From Bacteroidaceae bacterium (GTDB lineage: Bacteria > Bacteroidota > Bacteroidia > Bacteroidales > Bacteroidaceae): a stretch of 59,446 nt of DNA. Every line of letters begins with the position of its first letter. Position 1 is the stretch's first letter. The stretch is taken from positions 1 to 59,446 of the forward strand of contig JAGAAL010000047.1 in assembly GCA_017615245.1 (NCBI GenBank), read 5' to 3'. The translations under genes were made by a program, and so were the position numbers. The notes under the pieces were generated by a model that saw nothing but the letters and a program-made list of their open reading frames with translations, was not told the DNA's origin and did no database searches. Of the stretch, positions 27,985 to 37,160 are shown piece by piece.

Positions 27985-28022
27985 TATGAACTATCAACTA
28001 TTAACTATTAACTATCAACTCT
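27985..28022. repeat. AT-rich repeat (AACTATCAACTATTAACT type) at the lpxC/lpxA junction
   Basis: Four imperfect units of AACTAT(C/T)AACT-like sequence lie across the lpxC stop codon. They provide the last residues of LpxC (IVNS) and the stop, and occupy the place where a fused FabZ domain would begin. Confidence 0.8.
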
Positions 28023-28903
28023 CTTGCTACCTTATTATTGATGGTGTGTCCAGGCTTGTATGCCGTCACTTTTGCCAACAGAGGACGTCCTACGAGTGCG
28101 AGGTCGCCAAGGATGTCGAGCAACTTATGACGAGCCATTTCGTTTGGCCAAGTCAAAGGACGGCGGTTGAGGTAACCCAGTTTCGTGGCATCTATATGTG
28201 GAACCCCCATCTCATCAGCCAACTTATCTAATCGCTCCTGTGACTGCTGGTTCTCGTAAATCACAATGGCATTATCGAGATCACCACCTTTGATATATCC
28301 CAACTCGAAAAGCGGCTGGATGTCTCTCACGAACACAAACGTGCGTGCAGAGGCTATCTCGGTAGCGAAATCAGCAATATCATCAAGCTGTGCCGACTGA
28401 CTGGCCAGCATCTTTGATTCGAAAGCGATGGTGATGTCCAGGCTGAGTTTGTCGGCAGGACTGACCACGATATGTTCACCTTTGGAGCCATCAATCACAA
28501 TTTCATGCTCAAGTGTCTTGAACTGCTTCTCGGCATCCTGCTCTTTGAGACCCACTCGTTGAATATTCTGTATGAATATCAATGAGCTGCCATCGAGGAT
28601 AGGCATCTCAGGGCCATCGAGTTCAATACGACAATTATCGATTCCTGATGCGTAGAGAGCAGCCATAGCATGCTCTATAGTACTTATCTTGATATCACCT
28701 TCTGCGATAACGGTTCCACGTGTTGTCTCTACTACCTTATCGGCAAGACAATCTATCACGGGGCTTCCTTCAAGGTCGATGCGCTGCATCTTATAGCCAT
28801 AGTTCTCTGGGGCCGGACAGAATGTAGCGGTAATCAACTTGCCTGAATGCAGTCCTTTGCTTTTTACTGTAAAACTGTCATTCAGGGTTACTTGTTTTTG
28901 CAT
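28001..28903 (-). CDS. lpxC: UDP-3-O-acyl-N-acetylglucosamine deacetylase, lacking the usual FabZ fusion
   Basis: 300 aa. Zinc deacetylase of lipid A synthesis: the [10 protein letters not shown] segment, the AARTF-like ASARTFVF segment, the KGGDLDNAI motif, the [16 protein letters not shown] metal-site segment and the PGHTINN motif are all present, so the LpxC domain is complete. In most Bacteroidales LpxC continues after GHTINNK into a C-terminal FabZ dehydratase (about 460 aa total). Here the frame ends eleven residues after GHTINN in an AT-rich repeat, and only 27 bp separate it from lpxA. The start overlaps lpxD by 16 bp. Confidence 0.92.
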   Translation of the reverse strand: MQKQVTLNDSFTVKSKGLHSGKLITATFCPAPENYGYKMQRIDLEGSPVIDCLADKVVETTRGTVIAEGDIKISTIEHAMAALYASGIDNCRIELDGPEMPILDGSSLIFIQNIQRVGLKEQDAEKQFKTLEHEIVIDGSKGEHIVVSPADKLSLDITIAFESKMLASQSAQLDDIADFATEIASARTFVFVRDIQPLFELGYIKGGDLDNAIVIYENQQSQERLDKLADEMGVPHIDATKLGYLNRRPLTWPNEMARHKLLDILGDLALVGRPLLAKVTAYKPGHTINNKVARELIVNS

Positions 28904-29940
28904 ATCTTTTTTAATTCGTCTAATTCTTTTTGTAATTCATTCACCTGCTTCACAAGATTGGGCAGATTCTTATATGCTGCGGCACTGCGAGCGAAATTCT
29001 GATGCTCGATAGCAGGATAACCCATCACGGTGCAATTACCCTCCTTCAGTTTTCGACCTCCTGACAAGCCCGACTGTGCTCCAGCATATACCTTGTCACC
29101 AAGGGTGATATGTCCAGCCACACCGACTTGTCCACCAAGCATACACCATTCGCCTATCTTCGCACTTCCTGCCACACCCACCTGAGCGGACATCACGGTA
29201 TTGGCTCCCACCTCTACGTTGTGTGCTATCTGTACCAGATTGTCGAGTTTCACGCCCTTACGTACAATGGTGCTACCCATCGTAGAGCGGTCGATACAAG
29301 TGTTGGCACCTATCTCCACATTGTCTTCAACAGTTACAATACCTATCTGGGGAATCTTCTCATATCCTTCAGCTGTTGGAGCGAAACCAAATCCGTCAGC
29401 ACCAATGACACAACCTGCATGGAGGATGCAATTATTGCCTACCACACAATCGTGATAAACGACACTATTGCTATACATAATGGTGTTCCTACCCACCTTG
29501 GCACGTGCGCCAATCGTGGCATGAGGGTGTAATTCTGCACCATCACCCACTTCTGCATTGTCGCCTATCGCCACGAAGGGTGCAATATACACATCCTTAC
29601 CGACTTTGGCTGTCTCAGCAATGAATGCCAACGAACTGATACCAGTACGCTTGGGTTTCATCGATTCGTAGAGCTGCAGCAAACGGCTCACGGCCTCATA
29701 AGCATTCTTCACACGAATAAGTGTGGCACTTACAGGCTGTGTGGGTTTGAAGTCCTCGTTGACAAGTACAACAGATGACTTTGTTTCGTATATATAATGT
29801 TCGTATTGAGGATTGGCAAGGAACGAGATGGCTCCCGGTACCCCCTCTTCTATTTTTGCGAAGTTGTTGATTACGGCATTCATGTCACCTTCAACCGTTC
29901 CATTGATATAAGCCGCAACCTGTTGCGCAGTAAATTCCAT
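28888..29940 (-). CDS. lpxD: UDP-3-O-(3-hydroxyacyl)glucosamine N-acyltransferase
   Basis: 350 aa from the ATG at 29940; the frame opens at a TTG 6 bp earlier. Third step of lipid A synthesis. N-terminal uridine-binding domain (about 1-100), hexapeptide-repeat beta-helix (about 105-315) with the catalytic His in QIAHNVEVG, and a C-terminal helix. First gene of the lpx operon, driven by a -7 box at 29964-29971. Confidence 0.94.
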   Translation of the reverse strand: MEFTAQQVAAYINGTVEGDMNAVINNFAKIEEGVPGAISFLANPQYEHYIYETKSSVVLVNEDFKPTQPVSATLIRVKNAYEAVSRLLQLYESMKPKRTGISSLAFIAETAKVGKDVYIAPFVAIGDNAEVGDGAELHPHATIGARAKVGRNTIMYSNSVVYHDCVVGNNCILHAGCVIGADGFGFAPTAEGYEKIPQIGIVTVEDNVEIGANTCIDRSTMGSTIVRKGVKLDNLVQIAHNVEVGANTVMSAQVGVAGSAKIGEWCMLGGQVGVAGHITLGDKVYAGAQSGLSGGRKLKEGNCTVMGYPAIEHQNFARSAAAYKNLPNLVKQVNELQKELDELKKICKNK

Positions 29941-29963
29941 TATCAAAATTACATTTTAGAGTG

Positions 29964-29971
29964 CAAAGTTA
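29964..29971 (-). promoter_or_regulatory. -7 box for the lpxD-lpxC-lpxA operon
   Basis: Minus-strand TAACTTTG followed by CACTC, about 24 bp before the lpxD ATG. The -33 element is weak. Confidence 0.7.
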
Positions 29972-30073
29972 CGAAATAATTTATAAAGCAGAATGCAGAA
30001 TGCATATTTTTAGTCAAAAAATGGGAAAAAGGAGGACTTAGAAGTAAGAATCGTAACTAAAAGGTGCGAATAT

Positions 30074-30105
30074 TTTGGTTATTCAGGAAATAATGACTAC
30101 TTTTG
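30074..30105 (+). promoter_or_regulatory. Promoter for the dockerin glycoside hydrolase
   Basis: TTTG 30074-30077 and TACTTTTG 30098-30105, spacing 20 nt. It lies inside the extended reading frame, supporting the start at 30153. Confidence 0.8.
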
Positions 30106-30152
30106 CACTCACAACGAAAACAATTAGCAAACCATATCAAATCTCCAAAGTA

Positions 30153-32936
30153 ATGAGAATATTGATTACCATCTTTTTAGCCCTATGTATGGTTGCAGGA
30201 AATCTATCGGCAGCCAACAAAAAGCAGACAGTCACTCAAGTAACATCAGCTGTAACAATCACAGAAAATGTTGATTACATCATTACTGATGCGACTCCAT
30301 TCACTACTGCCGGCAGTGTGAATATCGAAAACACAGAACACGCTGTGGTCATCATCAAGCGCATCAAACCCAGTATAGTCATCAAATCGTGGATGAACTT
30401 TATCTATATCAATGGAGAAAAGGCTGTGAACGGCACAAATTGCCAAGTGAGGATGTATGATCGAGGAGCTATTGTCTTTCCTTACGGCAAAGACTTCAAA
30501 CCCCTCACCTGCTACACAGAGAAGGGCTTTCAAGGAGAATCAAGCAATAGCTATACAGAAGGCAGCAACGGCGGTTTCATGAAAGACTTGTCCTCTGCTA
30601 TGCTGAACAATAATTTCCAATCGTTTAAGTTGAAACGTGGCTATATGGTCACTTTTGCGCTGGGGAAAAGCGGATGGGGCTATAGTCGCTGTTTCATTGC
30701 CGATCAGGAAGACCTTGAGATGGACCTTCCTGCCAATATGAACGGGCGTGTGTCATCGTATCGTCTGTTCAAATGGTATAATGCCCACAAGGCAGGATTG
30801 GCCAGCAATGGCAACTACAACGCCAATGCTGCAGTAAACTCCAGTTGGTGTTACGACTGGGGACAAGGTAATGAAAGCAATCTTCCCGATGTGGAATGGG
30901 TACCTAATCATATATACGAAGACTGGCCTCCTGTAGCAACTTGTGGAGGGGTTACCGGTTCTTGTCACATGAAGACTAACAATGAGCCAGGTAATAGTGC
31001 TGACGATCATCCGCAGAGTGTTGATGTGGTGCTCGACAACTGGCAGAACCTGATGCGTACAGGTATGCGACTTTGCTCTGAGAGTTCGCATGACGGTAGT
31101 TGGGGACATCTTCGTGCTTTCATTGATTCAATCGATGCACGTGGTTGGCGATGTGACTTGCTCGACCTCCATTGCTATTGGGGTGCCCCAAGTTTCAATG
31201 ATTTCAGCGGTTATTACAGCAGCTACGGCGGCCGTCCTATCTGGATTTCAGAATGGGTATGGGGAGCCAGTTGGAATGCCGGCAACTGGAGCAGCGGAGG
31301 TATCTTTGCCCAAGCTCCTGATGGCAAGGATTCGTTCTCTGCTGCCAATCAGCAGAAATGTTATGAAGGCACCAAACCCATCCTTGACATCCTGAATGCC
31401 AGCAAATATGTGGAACGTTATGCTTATTGGAACAGTGAGGCTGACGCATCGAAGATCTACAAAGACGGGCAACTCTCTACGCTTGGGAAATACTATGCGA
31501 ATATGGATGAAGGAATGGGTTACAATGCTTCGATTCAGAAAGTGCCAAACGTGGTATGTCTCAAACCTCAATCGCTCACTGCCACATATAATACTTCCAC
31601 AAGCAATTGCTCGTTGAAATGGGACGACCCAAATGGCGACATGCTCGATTCGCTAACCGTGGAATGTATGCGTCCAGGAACCAATAAATATGTATGGATT
31701 GGCAACGTGAAACTCAAAGACGCATCTTCGAAGACAGGTGCCAGCTATACATTCACAGATACACATGCTGTGGCTGGAGCGAACTATTATCGTATCGCAG
31801 CCTACCCTATTGGCAACAAGACTCCAAAGTACTCTGGTGCCACATCTGTCAGTGTCACAGCATCGGCTGGTAACGAAACGATTCAGTACGGCAAACTCGA
31901 TGTGACTGACCTCGATGCCATTACCGTCAATTTCAACCCATCGATGAGTGCCTCCCCTGCTGTCTTCATGGGTGTTGCATCTAATAAAAATGCTACGATG
32001 AACCCAGTGACCCTTATCGACAAAGCCTCAACGAAGTCATTTACCTATATGATGACACCTTGGGCATATTCAGGTTCACAGACACTCAGCGCAAAGGAAA
32101 CCATCCCATTCTTGGCTATCACGCCAGGTAATTATAAATATGGTGCAATGGACATAGAAGTAGGTATCACTAAAGTAAAGTCAGACACCGTTCAAGTCAC
32201 TTTCCAACAGCCATTCCCTGAAGGAGTCATGCCTGTTGTGATTGCCGAAGCCCGACCGAATATCAAGACCAATACCCTCAACATCCGCATTTGGGACGTC
32301 ACCAATACTGGCTTCAAGATTATCTTGCTTTACGAAGGCGGTGTGGGCAAAGGTATCGCTGTAAACCAGAACGTCTTTTATTTGGCTTGTACTACAGGAC
32401 AGGCAAAGATTGCCAACAATATGCTTATCAGCGCCGGTATCAGCAACGAACCCATCTATGGTAACAAATCACCACACAGAGTCGTGTTCCAGAGAAACAA
32501 CCTCGATGGTACCATTCCGGAGAACGCTGACTCGTTGGCATTCGACGATCCATTACTGTTTGGTGCCCTGCAAACCTTCAACTACCCTGCAGCTACCGTC
32601 CTGCGTCGCTCTATAGACATCACTACCATAGACGAAACGGGCAAAACGCTCATATATGGCACACGCATCATCCGCAATGTCGACACCTCAGCAGGTAACT
32701 TCAAGAACGACTTAGCCAGCGCAGACCGTTTCGGATGGATCTGCCTGTCTACCCTGAACCAATCAGCCGTCAGCGAAGATTTGAATGGCGATGGAGTGGT
32801 CGACACTCAGGATGTGCTTTGCATTTATCAATACATACAAACTGGAGGAGATGGAAATGGATTCGACATCAATGGAGATGGTATTGTCGACACCCAAGAC
32901 GTACTCCGCATCTACGACTACATCATGAATCATTAA
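30153..32936 (+). CDS. Secreted glycoside hydrolase (Glyco_hydro_cc/GH128-like) with Fn3-like domain and C-terminal dockerin repeats
   Basis: 927 aa from the ATG at 30153, which gives a clean signal peptide (about 1-20). Domains: an N-terminal beta region (about 21-190); a TIM-barrel hydrolase (about 195-450) with probable acid/base Glu278 in TNNEPG and nucleophile Glu367 in WISEW; an Fn3-like module (about 455-565); an unassigned beta region (about 570-870) with a partly repeated pattern; and two dockerin type I calcium loops (DLNGDGVVDTQDV and DINGDGIVDTQDV, about 875-927). GH128 enzymes cut beta-1,3-glucan; the assignment here is by motif only. The dockerin suggests attachment to a cohesin-like partner, or a self-standing calcium-binding tail. 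Confidence 0.75.
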   Translation: MRILITIFLALCMVAGNLSAANKKQTVTQVTSAVTITENVDYIITDATPFTTAGSVNIENTEHAVVIIKRIKPSIVIKSWMNFIYINGEKAVNGTNCQVRMYDRGAIVFPYGKDFKPLTCYTEKGFQGESSNSYTEGSNGGFMKDLSSAMLNNNFQSFKLKRGYMVTFALGKSGWGYSRCFIADQEDLEMDLPANMNGRVSSYRLFKWYNAHKAGLASNGNYNANAAVNSSWCYDWGQGNESNLPDVEWVPNHIYEDWPPVATCGGVTGSCHMKTNNEPGNSADDHPQSVDVVLDNWQNLMRTGMRLCSESSHDGSWGHLRAFIDSIDARGWRCDLLDLHCYWGAPSFNDFSGYYSSYGGRPIWISEWVWGASWNAGNWSSGGIFAQAPDGKDSFSAANQQKCYEGTKPILDILNASKYVERYAYWNSEADASKIYKDGQLSTLGKYYANMDEGMGYNASIQKVPNVVCLKPQSLTATYNTSTSNCSLKWDDPNGDMLDSLTVECMRPGTNKYVWIGNVKLKDASSKTGASYTFTDTHAVAGANYYRIAAYPIGNKTPKYSGATSVSVTASAGNETIQYGKLDVTDLDAITVNFNPSMSASPAVFMGVASNKNATMNPVTLIDKASTKSFTYMMTPWAYSGSQTLSAKETIPFLAITPGNYKYGAMDIEVGITKVKSDTVQVTFQQPFPEGVMPVVIAEARPNIKTNTLNIRIWDVTNTGFKIILLYEGGVGKGIAVNQNVFYLACTTGQAKIANNMLISAGISNEPIYGNKSPHRVVFQRNNLDGTIPENADSLAFDDPLLFGALQTFNYPAATVLRRSIDITTIDETGKTLIYGTRIIRNVDTSAGNFKNDLASADRFGWICLSTLNQSAVSEDLNGDGVVDTQDVLCIYQYIQTGGDGNGFDINGDGIVDTQDVLRIYDYIMNH

Positions 32937-32960
32937 TGACACAAAAATAATCACATGAAA

Positions 32961-32985
32961 GGGAGAGCTTCGGCTCTCTTTTTTT
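32961..32985 (+). terminator. Rho-independent terminator
   Basis: GAGAGC-TTCG-GCTCTC hairpin (32963-32978) followed by seven T. Confidence 0.92.
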
Positions 32986-33069
32986 GCTTTAAAGGAGGGG
33001 CAAAAAGAGCAAAAGCGACTCGTTTTAGTTAAATAATGTTAAGAAACAAAAGATTTTTAGTACTATGTA

Positions 33070-33100
33070 TTGCAAGGTATTAATATTTTGCATAGATTTG
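33070..33100 (+). promoter_or_regulatory. Promoter of the padR-TM2-pspC operon
   Basis: TTG at 33070-33072 and TAGATTTG at 33093-33100 with 20-nt spacing; about 50 nt leader. Confidence 0.75.
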
Positions 33101-33152
33101 CAGCGTAAAACAGTACTGGCTAAAACAAAATGTATTAAAAAACAAAGAAAAA

Positions 33153-33482
33153 ATGAATGTAGACAATGCAAAATCACAGATGAGGAAGGGGATGCTCGAC
33201 TATTGCATCATGCTTCTTCTCAACGAAAAGCCTTACTACACTTCCGACATCATCCAAAGGCTGAAGGAAGCCAACTTGTTGGTGGTGGAAGGCACGCTCT
33301 ACCCTCTTCTTACTCGACTGAAGAATGACGGGGTTCTCTCTTACGAATGGCAGGAAAGCACTCAAGGGCCTCCGCGCAAGTATTATGTATTGACAGACGA
33401 AGGACGCGAAGCCTTGCAGCAGATGGACATCGCCTGGAACGAACTAGAAAATACGGTGCACATGATAAAGTTGAGAGTTTAA
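33153..33482 (+). CDS. PadR-family transcriptional regulator
   Basis: 109 aa, a winged-helix dimer. MLDYCIMLLLNEKPYYTSDIIQRL, EGTLYPLLTRLKNDGVL and PRKYYVLTDEGREAL are the classic PadR signatures. PadR proteins repress linked genes, so it likely autoregulates this operon, which continues with TM2 and PspC membrane proteins. The inducer is unknown; membrane stress or phenolic compounds are family precedents. Confidence 0.92.
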   Translation: MNVDNAKSQMRKGMLDYCIMLLLNEKPYYTSDIIQRLKEANLLVVEGTLYPLLTRLKNDGVLSYEWQESTQGPPRKYYVLTDEGREALQQMDIAWNELENTVHMIKLRV

Positions 33483-33512
33483 AGTTTGTAGTTTAAAGAT
33501 TGTTGAATTAGT
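33471..33512. repeat. AT-rich repeat, GTTTAAAG type, after padR
   Basis: Units GTTGAGAGTTTAAAG / TTTGTAGTTTAAAG / ATTGTTGAATTAG overlap the padR stop codon. Same family as at 18140. Confidence 0.6.
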
Positions 33513-33527
33513 TTAGTAAATAAGATT

Positions 33528-33866
33528 ATGGATGCAGAAAAAATACATTTGTTCATAGCAACAAAAGGAGACAATTTCCCTGTAGAATCACTCCCGATAA
33601 TTAGGGAACGTCTGGCGAATATGTCATCAGAAAACGAGATGGCCATCATGGCTACAGACTATACAAATCCTGTATTGGCTATCATCCTTTCTGTTATAGT
33701 CGGAGAACTTGGTATTGACCGTTTCCTCATCGGCGACATCGGTCTTGGTATCGGTAAACTGTTGACAGGTGGTGGCTGCGGTATTTGGTGGCTCATCGAC
33801 CTCTTCCTCATCATGGATGCAACCAAGAGAAAGAATTTCGAGAAGTTTATCACTATTACCGGCTAA
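33528..33866 (+). CDS. TM2-domain membrane protein
   Basis: 112 aa. The C-terminal TM2 domain (about 48-106) has two TM helices around GIDRFLIGDIGLGIGKLLTGGGCGIWWLIDLFLI. The N-terminal about 45 residues are soluble. The function is unknown; TM2 proteins often accompany PspC-type stress proteins. It lies between padR and pspC. Confidence 0.85.
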   Translation: MDAEKIHLFIATKGDNFPVESLPIIRERLANMSSENEMAIMATDYTNPVLAIILSVIVGELGIDRFLIGDIGLGIGKLLTGGGCGIWWLIDLFLIMDATKRKNFEKFITITG

Positions 33867-33938
33867 AACTAAAAAACTTATGGGGCCAATAAGACCTATA
33901 AGACAAGACCTAATAACCACAATAATTATTAAGAAACA

Positions 33939-35759
33939 ATGAAAAAGAATATACAAATCAACCTGTGCGGACGCCTTTATCAAATCGATGAAGACGCATA
34001 CGAGCTCCTAAGCCACTACACGGAGACGCTCCGCAACTATTTCATGAAACAAGAAGGCGGTAGCGAGATTGCCGACGACATCGAGCAGCGCATCGCAGAA
34101 CTCTTCGACGAACTGATGGCTGGTGGCAGTCAGGCCATCACCATAGAAAACGTTCAGGGCATCATCAGCCAAATTGGTGATGTGAAGGACATCACGGAAA
34201 GCGATGACCAAACCTCAAAGGGAAACAGCACAACCAATGAGCAGAAGCAAAGAGCAACCCACCTGCACGAACTGCTGAATAAGAAAAAATACTATCGTGA
34301 CACCACAAACAGCGTACTCTTCGGTGTACTCTCTGGTGCAGCCCACTACATAGGAACTAGTGCCAACACGTTGCGCTGGCTGTTTGCCCTGCTGTGCATC
34401 GGATGGTTTGTCTTTTCGACATTAATCTCCATCATATTTGGCGGACCTATCTTTATTTTCTTTATTCCTGCGGCATTCATACCAGAGATTATCTACCTCG
34501 TTCTTGGTCTCTGCATCCCAGCAGCCGTAACGCCTGAGGAAAGCCTGAGAATGAGAGGTGTGCCTGTCACTCCACAGAACCTAACAAGCGAAGTGAAGCA
34601 GCAAAGTGTGGCATATACAAAGAAGAGCGACCTTAGCGGATGGAGCATCTTCACAGGTATCATGTCCATCATCATTGCAATCATTACAGGCATTAACTTT
34701 ATTGGTTGCCTCATCACAGCCCCCATCCTCTTCACGGTATTTTCAAATGAAATTCCTGAGCTGTTAGACGGCTATGTCAACGCTGCTTGGGTTTCGGAAC
34801 GTACCGCATTCTTCTGGTGTCTCATCATCGCCTGTGTGGCCATGATTACCTCTGTAGGCATCGTACTCTATTGCAGCATCCATTCTGCTCTCAGCTCGTT
34901 CAAGAAAGCAAAACCAATGGGCAATGTGCAGCGTGTTCTGTGGGCTCTCGGATGGGTTGCTACCATCACCATCAGCATCGTATTCATCATCCTGTCAGTA
35001 CGGCACTTCGAAAATCTGGAACAAATGAGACGCGATGCTCGTAATGCAGAACACGAAGTATGGCAGAAAGAGCATACTCGTGAGGACGGCTTCTACCACT
35101 CCGACGAAGAATGGGAGTTCCTCCAGGCAGGTCGTTGGAACGTGGTCGTAGCAGACGAGGTGGATGATAACCGCTGCACCTATACAGGTGACTATTTAGA
35201 CGGCGATCGCAACACACGCTACCTCGATGTCTATTGCGACGGCACTCCTGCAAGAGTACTCATCCAGCGTACAGATTCGCTCGAGCCTGGCACCTATCGC
35301 CTCACAGCTGCTGTGAAAGCTAACAACGACCATAAGTTCATCTTTGCACTCGTTGGAGAAAATACGCCCTCTGAACAATATCATCTGGCAGAAATTCCTG
35401 TATATGACGATGAAGGAGGCACAATCTACGAAATGGCACAATGGTTGTTGGGCACTCCAATAGACTCAATGAGCAACCTTACCTCAGAACAGGAACTGGC
35501 TGCAGAACTGCTTAACCAGAAGAGCCGCAACACCCTCAAGAAAATCGCCGAGGCCAACTGGGAAAAAGGTAATGGATGGAGCTATGTGGCCATCGAAGAC
35601 CTCGTAGTCAAGCATCCAACCTGCATCACCTACGGAATCACTACCCTTGAAGATATCACAGGCGTAGAACCAACGACAGGATGGTTCTCGGCTACAGACT
35701 TCAAGATTGAGAAAATCAATAAGGCCGATAGGCCCCATGAGTCCCATAAGCGCCATTAA
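33939..35759 (+). CDS. PspC-domain membrane protein with large extracytoplasmic C-terminal domain
   Basis: 606 aa. N-terminal soluble region (about 1-110) with a helical segment typical of Bacteroidetes PspC proteins, PspC domain (about 117-196), then several TM helices to about 360. Residues about 360-590 form an unassigned, mainly beta extracytoplasmic region (WNVVVADEVDDNRCTYTGDY, RVLIQRTDSLEPGTYRL). PspC proteins sense or respond to envelope stress. The last 12 residues (KADRPHESHKRH) come from a short tandem repeat (CCCATAAG/CCATTAAG type) at 35722-35775. Confidence 0.85.
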   Translation: MKKNIQINLCGRLYQIDEDAYELLSHYTETLRNYFMKQEGGSEIADDIEQRIAELFDELMAGGSQAITIENVQGIISQIGDVKDITESDDQTSKGNSTTNEQKQRATHLHELLNKKKYYRDTTNSVLFGVLSGAAHYIGTSANTLRWLFALLCIGWFVFSTLISIIFGGPIFIFFIPAAFIPEIIYLVLGLCIPAAVTPEESLRMRGVPVTPQNLTSEVKQQSVAYTKKSDLSGWSIFTGIMSIIIAIITGINFIGCLITAPILFTVFSNEIPELLDGYVNAAWVSERTAFFWCLIIACVAMITSVGIVLYCSIHSALSSFKKAKPMGNVQRVLWALGWVATITISIVFIILSVRHFENLEQMRRDARNAEHEVWQKEHTREDGFYHSDEEWEFLQAGRWNVVVADEVDDNRCTYTGDYLDGDRNTRYLDVYCDGTPARVLIQRTDSLEPGTYRLTAAVKANNDHKFIFALVGENTPSEQYHLAEIPVYDDEGGTIYEMAQWLLGTPIDSMSNLTSEQELAAELLNQKSRNTLKKIAEANWEKGNGWSYVAIEDLVVKHPTCITYGITTLEDITGVEPTTGWFSATDFKIEKINKADRPHESHKRH

Positions 35760-35775
35760 GCACCATTAAGCAAAT
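35722..35775. repeat. Short direct repeat (CCCATAAGCGCCATTAAGCA type) at the 3' end of pspC
   Basis: Decayed 10-11 bp units (GGCCGATA, GGCCCCATGA, GTCCCATAAGC, GCCATTAAGC, ACCATTAAGC). They span the stop codon. Related sequence (ATAAGACCTATAAGAC) lies at 33888-33915 before pspC and near 51450 and 58014. Confidence 0.55.
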
Positions 35776-35803
35776 AAGCAAGGGCTTCGGTCCTTGCTTA
35801 TTT
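35772..35803. terminator. Bidirectional terminator
   Basis: Perfect 12-bp stem AAATAAGCAAGG/CCTTGCTTATTT (35772-35783, 35792-35803) between convergent genes. It contains the stop codon of the minus-strand lipid kinase. Confidence 0.88.
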
Positions 35804-36874
35804 CTTTATTTTATTCAACAGTTTTTTGGTTTCTTCGCGTAGCTTCCTAGTATTTCTTTGCGTCTGCTCTCTCAATCTTCGATTGTTACGGCGGTTAATT
35901 TTAATGAGTTCCTCGGAACGCATCTGTGCCAGACGTAGTTGTTCTACGATAGCATTCTGAACGGTCTCTGCCACATCGAACATTCCTTCTTCCTTGGGAC
36001 ATACACATAAAAGGCCCTTTGGCACAATGGCGATATCAATCTCGCTGGCAGCCTCAGCAGGGTCGCCGTCATAATGGATAGCTCCTGGCTGTCGACGATA
36101 AATCGACAGACTCTTGCAACGATAGGTGCTCATGTGACTATCGTCATCAAGAGTGCCGCCCATCAAGTGTATAGCCATCTGAGGAATATCAATTAGTGTG
36201 AAAGGACGGATGATGGTAACATCGAGCAAACCGTCACGCACCGATGCTTGAGGAGTGATGTAAAAGTTATTTCCATATTGTGAAGCATTGCCACAAGCTA
36301 TAAGGAAAGCCTTCTGCACGATGTGCTCCTCTTCCTCGCTTACCATATCGATGTCATAGGTCTCAGGGTTGTAAATCAGTCCGTTGCGCAACACATTTTC
36401 GATATAAGCAATCGGTCCACGCATCTTCGACTTAGCAAACTTCTCAGAAATGAATGCATCAAAGCCTACCCCACAAGTACAGAAGAACGGATGGAGATTA
36501 ATAACACCATAGTCCATCTTGCGGACGGTACCTTCGTTGATAAGTTCGATAGCGCTGATAGGGTCGAGCGGGATATGTAGATGGCGCGCCAAGCCATTAC
36601 CAGACCCCGATGGGATGATGGCCAATGCAGTATTCGTGTCGATGAGGGCACGTCCCACTTCGTTAACGGTTCCATCGCCACCAATGGCACAAACCACATC
36701 AGCACCTTCGCAGACTGCCTCACGAGCCAGTTCAGTGGCATGACCCGCATATTCAGTCTTGCGGATGTTGTAAGAATAAAGCGTCTTGTCAAGTCGACTT
36801 TCGATCTGACTGACAATCATCCGTTTACCCGAAACGCCGGAGATGGGATTATATATGAATACGATTTTCTTCAA
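35798..36874 (-). CDS. Diacylglycerol/sphingoid-base kinase family (YegS/DAGK-like) lipid kinase
   Basis: 358 aa. The DAGK catalytic domain includes NPISG at 9-13, the nucleotide-binding GGDGTVNE at 65-72 and PSGSGNGLARHL. It phosphorylates a lipid alcohol such as diacylglycerol or a sphingoid base. The last about 55 residues (from about 304) are an unusual, very basic Arg/Lys/Asn/Glu helix, probably an amphipathic membrane-binding tail. It is transcribed divergently from serine palmitoyltransferase, suggesting a sphingolipid substrate (inference). The -7 box TACTTTTG is at 36919-36926. Confidence 0.85.
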   Translation of the reverse strand: MKKIVFIYNPISGVSGKRMIVSQIESRLDKTLYSYNIRKTEYAGHATELAREAVCEGADVVCAIGGDGTVNEVGRALIDTNTALAIIPSGSGNGLARHLHIPLDPISAIELINEGTVRKMDYGVINLHPFFCTCGVGFDAFISEKFAKSKMRGPIAYIENVLRNGLIYNPETYDIDMVSEEEEHIVQKAFLIACGNASQYGNNFYITPQASVRDGLLDVTIIRPFTLIDIPQMAIHLMGGTLDDDSHMSTYRCKSLSIYRRQPGAIHYDGDPAEAASEIDIAIVPKGLLCVCPKEEGMFDVAETVQNAIVEQLRLAQMRSEELIKINRRNNRRLREQTQRNTRKLREETKKLLNKIKK

Positions 36875-36918
36875 TGGTCAATGATTATTTTAGCCTACCT
36901 TTTGCTAAATTCGGCTTG

Positions 36919-36926
36919 CAAAAGTA
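36919..36926 (-). promoter_or_regulatory. -7 box for the lipid kinase
   Basis: Minus-strand TACTTTTG followed by CAAGC, about 45 bp before the ATG. Confidence 0.65.
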
Positions 36927-37021
36927 GAAAAAAAGAACGAGTTATCAGTCCTTTTGAAGATGTTTTTTAACAGAAACAGCATTTTTTTTGAAAAAAAGTG
37001 TGGAGTATGATACTTTTTTCG

Positions 37022-37029
37022 TAACTTTG
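37022..37029 (+). promoter_or_regulatory. -7 box for serine palmitoyltransferase
   Basis: TAACTTTG followed by CAGCCC. The leader to 37161 is about 125 nt. Confidence 0.7.
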
Positions 37030-37160
37030 CAGCCCGTATGACGATATATTAGAATAATACGAATAAATAAATATAAAAAGAGTGTTGCCAAGACAAGGTG
37101 AAACATGACACCTTAATATTATATATTGGTGAAATATTTGATGATTTGGCTTCACACTCA

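Noticed and set aside
30075-30152. Earlier TTG start for the dockerin hydrolase
   Set aside because: The -7 box lies within it and the signal peptide begins at 30153.
37098-37160. Earlier start for serine palmitoyltransferase
   Set aside because: The extra residues do not match the family and the conserved MGLLQ start lies at 37161-37170.
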